Assembly (NCBI GenBank): GCA_050247895.1
Contig: JBFWTJ010000243.1
Location: 1 to 5,778, forward strand
Reading direction: 5' to 3'
From: CAVPEW01 sp050247895
GTDB taxonomy: Bacteria > Actinomycetota > Acidimicrobiia > Acidimicrobiales > VFJN01
DNA: 5,778 bases
Shown: positions 1 through 5,488 of the stretch, in pieces
How the letters are laid out: each line of letters begins with the position of its first letter
How positions within the stretch are numbered: the first letter of the stretch is position 1
The notes under the pieces: generated by a model
What the model was told of the DNA's origin: nothing
Seen by the model: the letters and a program-made list of their open reading frames with translations, nothing else
The model's database searches: none
Translations under genes and position numbers: made by a program

Positions 1-1
1 C

Positions 2-49
2 GCGGTGGCCACCACGCTGCTCGACGTCTACCGGCGGGCCGCGGGGTGA
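2..49 (+). CDS. 3' end of an upstream gene, possibly a glycosyltransferase
   Basis: Only the last 15 codons and a TGA stop at 47-49 are inside the window, reading AVATTLLDVYRRAAG. This ending, an amphipathic helix closing on 'YRRA', resembles the C-termini of GT4-type glycosyltransferases. The sugar-nucleotide genes downstream make that plausible, but 15 residues cannot establish a family. The gene starts before the window. Its stop lies 55 bases before the next start codon, and that gap carries a -10-like box, so the next gene may have its own promoter. The reading frame is supported mainly by the stop position and the typical actinobacterial codon pattern; the identity is a guess. Confidence 0.5.
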   Translation, partial: AVATTLLDVYRRAAG

Positions 50-88
50 ACTTCGCCGGCCTGCTGCCGGGGTGCGGTGGCCGGCCGC

Positions 89-94
89 TAGGGT
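89..94 (+). promoter_or_regulatory. -10-like box for a near-leaderless transcript
   Basis: TAGGGT fits the actinobacterial -10 pattern TAnnnT and ends 10 bases before the ATG at 105. A transcript starting the usual 6-7 bases downstream would begin near 101, leaving about four untranslated bases. No Shine-Dalgarno sequence precedes the ATG, which agrees with leaderless or near-leaderless translation. No convincing -35 element is visible about 17 bases upstream. This box also argues against the in-frame GTG at 72 as the start, because that codon would lie upstream of the promoter. Confidence 0.45.
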
Positions 95-104
95 GACCCG
101 ACCT

Positions 105-926
105 ATGGGCAAGGCATCCTCGTCGAAGAAGGTCGCCCGCGCCGCCCGTGCCGGGAGCGGCCGGGTCCGCGCCGGGCAGTCGCGCAGCCTCCTGTTCCCG
201 GGCGTGCTCGCCGCGGTGGTGGTCCTGGGCCTCGGGCTGATCTTCTACGCCCGCGAGGACCGGCGCTCCGAGGACATCGGGGGGATCCCCCAGATCGGCG
301 ACCACATCCACCTGGCCTTCGGCGTGAACGTCTGCGGCGAGTGGAAGCCCGACATCCCCGAGTTCGAGTCGCCGGTCGGCATCCACACCCACGGCGACGG
401 CGTGATCCACGTCCACCCGTTCTCCCAGCTGGGCGTGGGCGTGAACGCCACGCTGGGCCGCTTCTTCGCCGACGGGCGCGACGGCCAGCCCGCGGTCGAC
501 CTGAAGATCTCCGACGACGAGCTCACCTACCTGGGCGAGAAGATCGAGGAGGGCGAGACGACCTGCGAGGGCGTGGAGGACCCGCAGCTCCGCATCGGCT
601 TCTGGCCCAACGCCTCGGACCCGAGCGCGGATCCCATCCCGCGCACCGGCGACTACGCCGACCTCCGCCTCCAGGACGACGGCGGCGCCGTGACCATCTT
701 CTACGGCGATCCGGACGCCGACATCCCGCTGCCGCCCACGGCGGCCAACCTCGCCGTGCTCGGCGCGGTCGACGGCCCGTCGACGCTGGAGGACCCCGAG
801 TCGGCGCAGACCACGACCACCGTGGCCGCCGAGGGCGAGTCGACCACGGCCACCCCGGGCGACGAAGAGGACGACACGACGACCACCACCGCCGGGGACG
901 GGACCACCACCACGTCCACGCCGTGA
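105..926 (+). CDS. His-rich single-pass membrane protein with Thr-rich tail, unknown function
   Basis: The protein is 273 residues and I do not recognise a named family. Residues 1-28 are basic and Ser/Ala-rich, and 29-49 form one hydrophobic membrane segment. By the positive-inside rule the rest should lie outside the membrane. The outer domain has three HxH pairs: H67/H69 (GDHIH), H94/H96 and H102/H104 (within HTHGDGVIHVHP). It also has two cysteines, C77 and C154, that could form a disulfide. The clustered histidines suggest metal binding, but this is inference. Residues 233-273 are a low-complexity Thr/Asp/Glu tail, probably a flexible or glycosylated surface extension. I chose the ATG at 105 over the in-frame GTG at 72 because the basic N-terminus begins there and a -10-like box sits just upstream. 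The stop overlaps the next start by four bases (GTGA), so it probably heads the sugar-nucleotide operon and may act in envelope glycan assembly. Confidence 0.88.
   Translation: MGKASSSKKVARAARAGSGRVRAGQSRSLLFPGVLAAVVVLGLGLIFYAREDRRSEDIGGIPQIGDHIHLAFGVNVCGEWKPDIPEFESPVGIHTHGDGVIHVHPFSQLGVGVNATLGRFFADGRDGQPAVDLKISDDELTYLGEKIEEGETTCEGVEDPQLRIGFWPNASDPSADPIPRTGDYADLRLQDDGGAVTIFYGDPDADIPLPPTAANLAVLGAVDGPSTLEDPESAQTTTTVAAEGESTTATPGDEEDDTTTTTAGDGTTTTSTP
801..923 (+). repeat. Low-complexity ACC/ACG-rich stretch encoding the Thr-rich tail
   Basis: These 41 codons (residues 233-273 of the membrane protein) encode 17 threonines in short runs (TTTT, TTTTT, TTTT) separated by acidic and Gly/Ala spacers. 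The Thr codons are nearly all ACC or ACG, making the DNA locally repetitive. Such tails are common on exported proteins of some high-GC actinobacteria and could be O-glycosylated. The tract could vary in length by slippage, but one sequence cannot show that. Confidence 0.7.
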
Positions 927-1921
927 GGGCGGTCGTCCTCGTCGGGGGTTTCGGGACGCGGCTCCGGCCGCTCACGCTGACGAGGCCGAAGCAGATGCTG
1001 CCGGTGGCCAACCGGCCGATGATCGAGCGGGTGCTGGCCCACCTGGCCGGCCACGGCGTCGACGAGGCGGTCCTGGCCCTCGGCTACCGGCCCGACGCCT
1101 TCGTCGACGCCTACCCCGGCGGCACGTGCGCCGGCGTGCGCCTGCGGTACGCGGTGGAGCCCGAGCCACGCGACACGGCGGGTGCCATCCGGTTCGCGGC
1201 CGACCACGCCGGGATCCGGGAGCGCTTCCTGGTCGTCAACGGCGACGTGCTGACCGACCTGGACGTGGGCGAGCTGGTCCGCTTCCACGACGGCGCCGGG
1301 GCCGAGGCCACCCTGGCCCTGCACCGGGTGGCGGACCCCTCCGCCTTCGGCGTGGTCGCGACGGGGCCCGGCGGGCAGGTGGCGGCCTTCGTCGAGAAGC
1401 CGGAACCGGGCACGGCGCCGTCGGATCTGGTCAACGCCGGGACCTACGTGTTCGAGCCGGCCGCGCTGGCCCGCATCCCGGCCGGGATCCCGGTCAACGT
1501 CGAGCGGGTGACCTTCCCGGCCATGGCGGCCGACGGTGCGCTGTTCGCCCGGGACGGCCAGGCCTACTGGATCGACGCCGGGACCCCGGCCACCTACCTC
1601 CAGGCCAACCTGGACCGGGTGGCGGGCCGGGGCGGTCCGCCGTGCGCGGGCGTCGACGGCACGGCGGAGGTGGCCGGGACGCTCGACGAGGCGGTCGTCG
1701 GGCCGGGGGCGACGGTGGGCGCCGGGGCCCGCGTGGTGCGCTCGGTGCTGCTCGACGGTGCCACGGTGGGTGCCGGGGCGCAGGTCGAGGGGTCGGTCGT
1801 GGGGGTCGGGGCCCAGGTGGGCGAGGGCGCCCGGGTGGTCGGTTCGGTCCTGGGCGACGGCGTGGCCGTGCCTGGGGACGCGGTGCTCTCGGGCGCGCGC
1901 GTCCCCGAACCCGTGCCGTGA
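923..1921 (+). CDS. manC: Mannose-1-phosphate guanylyltransferase-type nucleotidyltransferase
   Basis: This 332-residue cytoplasmic enzyme should join a sugar-1-phosphate to a nucleoside triphosphate, most likely mannose-1-phosphate plus GTP to give GDP-mannose. The N-terminal domain (1-232) has the signature LVGGFGTRLRPLT (6-18) with K23 in RPKQMLP, the metal-binding VNGD (105-108), FVEKP (156-160), NAGTY (171-175) and YWIDAGTP (215-222) with a second metal-binding Asp, D218. EPRDTAGAI (81-89) suits the GMPP-beta-like guanylyltransferases better than RmlA-type thymidylyltransferases. Residues 246-327 contain hexapeptide repeats (VGAGA, VGEGA and similar), a left-handed beta-helix as in GMPP-beta. 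The start is the GTG in the GTGA overlap with the preceding stop, and the NTP signature begins six residues later. No Shine-Dalgarno is visible, so translation probably depends on coupling. The gmd gene in the facing operon would use GDP-mannose, which supports this specificity. Another NDP-sugar pyrophosphorylase is the alternative. Confidence 0.9.
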   Translation: MRAVVLVGGFGTRLRPLTLTRPKQMLPVANRPMIERVLAHLAGHGVDEAVLALGYRPDAFVDAYPGGTCAGVRLRYAVEPEPRDTAGAIRFAADHAGIRERFLVVNGDVLTDLDVGELVRFHDGAGAEATLALHRVADPSAFGVVATGPGGQVAAFVEKPEPGTAPSDLVNAGTYVFEPAALARIPAGIPVNVERVTFPAMAADGALFARDGQAYWIDAGTPATYLQANLDRVAGRGGPPCAGVDGTAEVAGTLDEAVVGPGATVGAGARVVRSVLLDGATVGAGAQVEGSVVGVGAQVGEGARVVGSVLGDGVAVPGDAVLSGARVPEPVP

Positions 1922-2847
1922 GGGCCCTGGTCACCGGGGCGGCGGGGTTCCTCGGCGCGGCCCTGGTCGAGCGCCTGCTGGCCGAGGACCACGTGGTCGA
2001 CGCGGTGGACGACCTGTCGTCGGGCTCGCTGGCCAACCTGGCCGCGGCCCGGGCCGAGGGCACCCGCCGGCTCTCGTTCCACCAGATCGACGTGCGGGAC
2101 CCCACGATCGTGGAGCTGGCCACCCGCCGCCGGCCCGACGTGGTGTTCCACCTGGCCGCCCGGGCCCACGACGGGCTCGACGGGGGCTCGGCCGTGACGG
2201 CCTCGGTGGGGATCCTCGGCAGCCTCCAGGTGGTGGAGGCGGCCCGGGTCGCCGGGGCCGACAAGGTGGTGTTCGCGTCGTCGGCCGCGGTCTACGGGGA
2301 GCCGGCCCCGGCCGACCTGCCCCTGCGCGAGTCCCAGGCCCAGGTGCCGACGTCGTTGCGCGGCGTGGTCGAGCGGGCGGTGACCGACCACCTGGCCATC
2401 TACCGGGCCCGCCACGAGCTCGAGTTCACCGCCCTGGTGCTGGGGTGCGTGTACGGCCCGGGCCAGCGCGCCGAGGGGCCGGACGCGGTCGTGGCCCGCC
2501 TCGTGGACGACCTGCGGGCCGGCCGCCCGTCGACGGTGCCCGGGCTCGACCACACGCGGGACCTGGTCTTCGTCGACGACGCGGTCGACGCCTTCGTGCG
2601 GGCCGCGGAGCGGGGCGGGGGCCTGTCCTGCCACGTGGCCACCGGGGTCGAGACCCGCCTCGGCGACCTGCACGCCATGGTGGCCCGGTCGCTGGGCCTG
2701 GACGACCCGCCCCCGCCGCGGATCGAGCCCGACCCCGACGCGCCCCGGCGCTGCGCCCTGGACCCGGGCCGGGCCGCCATCCACCTCGGCTGGCGACCGT
2801 GGACCGACCTCGAGGCCGGCCTGGCCGAGGTCCTCGCTCGCACGTAG
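1918..2847 (+). CDS. Extended SDR (NAD-dependent epimerase/dehydratase family), catalytic residues apparently lost
   Basis: The 309-residue protein has the extended-SDR layout of UDP-glucose 4-epimerase relatives. It shows the NAD-binding GAAGFLG (7-13), an acidic residue closing beta-2 (D31), HLAAR (78-82), FASSAAVYGE (119-128) with the usual Ser at S122, YGPGQ (179-183), RDLVFVDD (214-221) and the C-terminal LGWRPWTDLEAGL (from 290). Where the family has PxSPYGxSKxxGE, this protein reads PTSLRGVVERAV (144-155). By eye, the catalytic Tyr is R148 and the catalytic Lys is E152. The conserved Asn of the N-x-x-G-T motif also appears to be G98. The frame is intact and the other motifs are kept, so it looks like a maintained protein with altered or no oxidoreductase activity rather than a decaying gene. 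The GTG start overlaps the preceding stop (GTGA), placing it in the same operon. It might bind a nucleotide-sugar, act as a partner subunit, or perform a different reaction; its substrate is unknown. Confidence 0.88.
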   Translation: MRALVTGAAGFLGAALVERLLAEDHVVDAVDDLSSGSLANLAAARAEGTRRLSFHQIDVRDPTIVELATRRRPDVVFHLAARAHDGLDGGSAVTASVGILGSLQVVEAARVAGADKVVFASSAAVYGEPAPADLPLRESQAQVPTSLRGVVERAVTDHLAIYRARHELEFTALVLGCVYGPGQRAEGPDAVVARLVDDLRAGRPSTVPGLDHTRDLVFVDDAVDAFVRAAERGGGLSCHVATGVETRLGDLHAMVARSLGLDDPPPPRIEPDPDAPRRCALDPGRAAIHLGWRPWTDLEAGLAEVLART

Positions 2848-2861
2848 CGCGAAGATGCCGA

Positions 2862-2880
2862 CTCGGGCGGCAGGCCCGAG
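2862..2880. terminator. GC-rich hairpin between convergent operons
   Basis: A perfect 7-bp stem, CTCGGGC pairing with GCCCGAG, encloses a 5-base loop (GGCAG). It lies in the 33-base gap between the plus-strand stop at 2845-2847 and the minus-strand stop at 2881-2883, where a bidirectional terminator is expected. No T-tract follows on either strand, so it would be an atypical, actinobacterial-style terminator. In such GC-rich DNA a stem this short could also arise by chance. Confidence 0.42.
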
Positions 2881-3585
2881 CTAGCGGAACAGGTCCTCGG
2901 TGGGGTGGCGGACGACCTCGCCTCGGACCTCGCCCCGGCCCAGCCACGACGGGTCCACCCCACGGACCACCGCGGCGGCGACGCCGGTGGCCTTGCCCAT
3001 CACCATCTCGGCCGCGCCGGCCAGCTCGTCGACTACGCAGACCTCGGTCACCAGCAGCTCGCGGCCCCGGCTGTCGGCCGTGCCCCGCAGGTCGACCACG
3101 GCCCGGATGCCGGCGCAGCCGATGGCCACGTCGGTCAGGCCCCGGCGCCAGACCCGGCCGAAGGTGTCCGACACGATGATCGCCACCTCGACGCCCAGGC
3201 GGGCCCGGAGGCCGTCGCGGATCCGCCGGGCGGAGCGGTCCGGGTCGTCGGGCAGCAGGGCGGCCCAACCCTCGTCGACGTTGGACAGGTCGACCCCGGC
3301 GTTGGCGCAGACGAAGCCGTGCCGGGTCTCGGCGATGATCAGCTCGCCCCGGCGACGCAGGATCCGCACCGACTCCCGTTCCACGATCGGCTTGTGGCCC
3401 CGGGGGTCGTCGGGGTCGATCGGCTCGAGCTTGCCCTCGGCCTTGGACACGACCTTCTGGGTGACCACCACGACATCGCCGTCGGCCAGGCCGGGCTCGG
3501 CCGCGGCGATGGCGCCGGCCAGGTCGTCGCCCGGGCGGATCTCGGGGATCCCCTCCACCGGCCAGATCTCCAGGCGTGCGGTCAC
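2881..3585 (-). CDS. cofE: Coenzyme F420:L-glutamate ligase, stand-alone CofE
   Basis: CofE adds L-glutamates to F420-0 using GTP, building the gamma-linked polyglutamate tail of F420 in the cytoplasm. The 234 residues match the family along their length: PGDDLAGAI (18-26), VVVVTQKVVSKAEGK (38-52), GFVCANAGVDLSNV (90-103), SDTFGRVWRRGLTDVAIG (139-156), DLRGTADSRGREL (165-177) and DELAGAAEMVMGK (186-198). The start is the GTG at 3585, which overlaps the cofD stop (GTGA) and has a good Shine-Dalgarno seven bases upstream. The size is close to archaeal CofE (about 250 residues). Mycobacterial FbiB has an extra C-terminal FMN-binding nitroreductase-like domain. Here the protein stops at HPTEDLFR, about where the FbiB linker begins, and no remnant follows, so the reductase domain is absent rather than frameshifted away. 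It is last in the minus-strand operon. Confidence 0.95.
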   Translation of the reverse strand: MTARLEIWPVEGIPEIRPGDDLAGAIAAAEPGLADGDVVVVTQKVVSKAEGKLEPIDPDDPRGHKPIVERESVRILRRRGELIIAETRHGFVCANAGVDLSNVDEGWAALLPDDPDRSARRIRDGLRARLGVEVAIIVSDTFGRVWRRGLTDVAIGCAGIRAVVDLRGTADSRGRELLVTEVCVVDELAGAAEMVMGKATGVAAAVVRGVDPSWLGRGEVRGEVVRHPTEDLFR

Positions 3586-4514
3586 GGACCCGCCCCCTCC
3601 GACACGACCCGACCCAGCGCCGTGGCCCGGCCCAGGTCGCCCATCACCGTGGGCGCCACCACGCAGCGCATCCCCTCGGCCTCGACCTCGTCCCGCCGGT
3701 CGGCGTCGGCCTCGTCGACGACCAGGGTGCCGGCCAGGGGTGCGTAGTACCGGGCCACGCCGACCACCGAAGGCTCGTGGCCCAGCTCTCGCATGAGCCG
3801 GTCGGCCGGGCCCTTGAGCGCGGCGCCGGCCACGATGGGCGACACGGCCACCACGTCGTCGCGCCGGGAGGCCACCGCCTCGCGCATCCCCGGCACGGCC
3901 AGCACCGGGGCGATCGACACCAGCGGGTTGGACGGGGCGATCACCAGCCGGTCGGCCAGGCCGAGGGCGGCGAGGACGCCGGGGCCGGGCCGGGCCGCGG
4001 TGGCCCCCTCGAAGCGCAGGCCCGACACCTCCACCGCGTGGCGGCGGCCCACGAAGTACTCCTGGAACGAGATCTCGCCCTCCCCGGCCACCTCCACGAT
4101 CGTGCGGAGCGGGTCGTCGGTCACCGGTCGCAACGTCACCCCCAGCCCCCACGCGGCGGAGATCTCCGTCGTCACCGTGGACAGGGGCGCGCCCTGGGCC
4201 AGCCGGTGGGTGCGGTACAGGTGCGTGGCCAGGTCCCGGTCGCCCAGGCTGAACCAGTCGAGCCCACCCGGGTAGCGGGCCAGCGCCTCCATGGCGTGCC
4301 AGGTCTCGCCGGCCAGGCCCCACCCCCGCTCGGGATCGATCGCCTCGGCGAGCGTGTAGGTCACCGTGTCCAGGTCGGGGCTCACGTGCAGGCCGTGCAG
4401 CACCGTGTCGTCGCCCACGTTGACCACCGCGGTGATCCGGGTCGGGTCGGTGGCCCGGGCCAGGCCCCGCAGGAGCCGGGCCGCGCCCACCCCTCCGGCC
4501 AGGACCGTGATCAC
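3582..4514 (-). CDS. cofD: 2-phospho-L-lactate transferase family protein CofD/FbiA
   Basis: CofD moves a phospho-linker from a guanosine-diphosphate-activated donor onto Fo (7,8-didemethyl-8-hydroxy-5-deazariboflavin), forming F420-0 or, with the phosphoenolpyruvate-derived donor of mycobacteria, dehydro-F420-0. The 310-residue length is typical. Motifs include the N-terminal LAGGVGAARLLRGL (5-18), VVNVGDD (30-36), GLHVSPDLDTVTYTL (41-55), WFSLGDRDLATHLYRT (87-102), FQEYFVGRR (150-158) and the nucleotide-site APSNPLVSI (193-201). The start is the GTG at 4514, which overlaps the gmd stop (GTGA). VITVLAGGVG directly follows, as expected for CofD, so a longer open frame upstream is not needed. 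No Shine-Dalgarno is visible, so coupling to gmd is likely. It overlaps cofE by four bases. The donor (phospholactate, phosphoenolpyruvate or phosphoglycerate type) cannot be decided from this sequence by eye, and no cofC/fbiD or fbiC is in the window. Confidence 0.96.
   Translation of the reverse strand: MITVLAGGVGAARLLRGLARATDPTRITAVVNVGDDTVLHGLHVSPDLDTVTYTLAEAIDPERGWGLAGETWHAMEALARYPGGLDWFSLGDRDLATHLYRTHRLAQGAPLSTVTTEISAAWGLGVTLRPVTDDPLRTIVEVAGEGEISFQEYFVGRRHAVEVSGLRFEGATAARPGPGVLAALGLADRLVIAPSNPLVSIAPVLAVPGMREAVASRRDDVVAVSPIVAGAALKGPADRLMRELGHEPSVVGVARYYAPLAGTLVVDEADADRRDEVEAEGMRCVVAPTVMGDLGRATALGRVVSEGAGP
3593..3600 (-). promoter_or_regulatory. Shine-Dalgarno site of cofE
   Basis: On the minus strand the sequence is GGAGGGGG, ending seven bases before the GTG at 3585, inside the 3' end of cofD. 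It supports that GTG as the cofE start. It is the only clear Shine-Dalgarno among the start sites in the window, so cofE may be initiated independently as well as by coupling. Confidence 0.65.
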
Positions 4515-5488
4515 GAGAGCGGGCGGGTGGCCTCGAGGAGGGCCAGGTCGGCGTCGACCATCATCCTGACCAGCTCCGGGAACGTCGTGGTCGGCTGCCA
4601 GTCGAGCTCCTTGGCCGCCTTGGACGGGTCGCCGACCAGCAGGTCGACCTCGGCCGGGCGCATGAACCGCTCGTCCTGGACCACGTGGGCCTGCCAGTCC
4701 AGCTCGACGTGGCCGAAGGCCAGCTCGCACAGCTCGCGCACCGAGTGGGTCTCGCCCGTGGCCACCACGTAGTCGCCCGGCTCGTCCTGCTGGAGCATGC
4801 GCCACATGGCGTCCACGTAGTCGCCGGCGAAGCCCCAGTCGCGCTGCGCCTCCAGGTTGCCGAGCCGCAGCTCGTGGGCCAGGCCGAGCTTGATCTGGGC
4901 CACGCCGTGGGTGATCTTGCGGGTCACGAACTCCAGGCCCCGCCGGGGGCTCTCGTGGTTGAACAGGATCCCGCTGCTGGCGTGCAGGCCGTAGGACTCC
5001 CGGTAGTTCACCGTGATCCAGTGGCCGTAGACCTTGGCCACGCCGTAGGGCGACCGGGGGTGGAACGGGGTGGCCTCGCGCTGGGGGACCTCCAGGACCT
5101 TCCCGAACATCTCGCTGGACGACGCCTGGTAGAAGCGGATCGACGGGTCGACGGTGCGGACGGCGTCGAGGAGCCGGGTCACGCCCAGGGCGGTCGTCTC
5201 GCCGGTCAGGACCGGCTGGCCGAACGAGGTCTGCACGAAGGACTGGGCGGCCAGGTTGTAGACCTCGGTGGGCCGGTGCTCGCGCAGCGTCGAGATCATC
5301 GAGCCCTCGTCGAGCAGGTCCCCGTGGGTGAGCTCGATGCGGTCCTGGATGTGGGCGATGCGCTCGAAGGTCACCGTGGAGGACCGCCGGACCATGCCGA
5401 CGACGTCGTAGCCCTTGTCGAGGAGCAGCTCGGCCAGGTACGAGCCGTCCTGGCCGGTGATGCCGGTGATGAGGGCGCGTCGGGTCAT
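4511..5488 (-). CDS. gmd: GDP-mannose 4,6-dehydratase
   Basis: Gmd converts GDP-D-mannose to GDP-4-keto-6-deoxy-D-mannose with tightly bound NADP, the first committed step to GDP-rhamnose, GDP-fucose and related sugars. The 325-residue protein carries the family hallmarks: TGITGQDGSYLAELLL (8-23), VRRSS (33-37) in the NADP phosphate-binding region, YNLAAQSFVQTSF (77-89), ASSSEMFGKV (122-131, with Ser where many homologs have Thr), PRSPYGVAKVYGHW (144-157) with the catalytic pair Y148 and K152, and ILFNHESPRRG. It is somewhat shorter than E. coli Gmd (about 370). The ATG at 5488 starts directly before the dinucleotide fold and overlaps the upstream stop (ATGA). The 3' end overlaps cofD (GTGA). 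The substrate would come from the guanylyltransferase gene in the facing operon and the product would pass to the reductase encoded just upstream. No Shine-Dalgarno is visible, but a -10-like box lies six bases before the ATG. Confidence 0.96.
   Translation of the reverse strand: MTRRALITGITGQDGSYLAELLLDKGYDVVGMVRRSSTVTFERIAHIQDRIELTHGDLLDEGSMISTLREHRPTEVYNLAAQSFVQTSFGQPVLTGETTALGVTRLLDAVRTVDPSIRFYQASSSEMFGKVLEVPQREATPFHPRSPYGVAKVYGHWITVNYRESYGLHASSGILFNHESPRRGLEFVTRKITHGVAQIKLGLAHELRLGNLEAQRDWGFAGDYVDAMWRMLQQDEPGDYVVATGETHSVRELCELAFGHVELDWQAHVVQDERFMRPAEVDLLVGDPSKAAKELDWQPTTTFPELVRMMVDADLALLEATRPLS

Noticed and set aside
72..104. In-frame GTG at 72 as the start of the membrane protein
   Set aside because: It would add 11 residues upstream of the lysine/arginine-rich N-terminus and would lie before the -10-like box; no Shine-Dalgarno supports it.
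341..922. Open frame extending the guanylyltransferase upstream through the membrane protein gene
   Set aside because: Its translation is Arg/Pro/His-rich out-of-frame sequence. The nucleotidyltransferase signature begins right after the GTG at 923.
1658..1903. Tandem DNA repeat in the 3' part of the guanylyltransferase gene
   Set aside because: The repetition is explained by the hexapeptide repeats of a left-handed beta-helix; the DNA copies are diverged and coding.
1918..2847. SDR gene as a pseudogene
   Set aside because: There is no frameshift or internal stop, the codon pattern is normal, and the nucleotide-binding and C-terminal motifs are kept. The loss is limited to catalytic positions.
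1126..3179. Long plus-strand open frames overlapping the guanylyltransferase, SDR and cofE regions in other frames
   Set aside because: They are Arg/Gly/Pro-rich with no recognisable motif, typical of stop-poor alternative frames in very GC-rich DNA. Only the part from 1918 to 2847 in one frame is the real SDR gene.
3586..4323. Upstream extension of the cofE frame into cofD
   Set aside because: The extension is low-complexity Gly/Arg/Pro sequence antagonistic to the well-conserved CofD frame. The GTG at 3585 has both an overlap and a Shine-Dalgarno.
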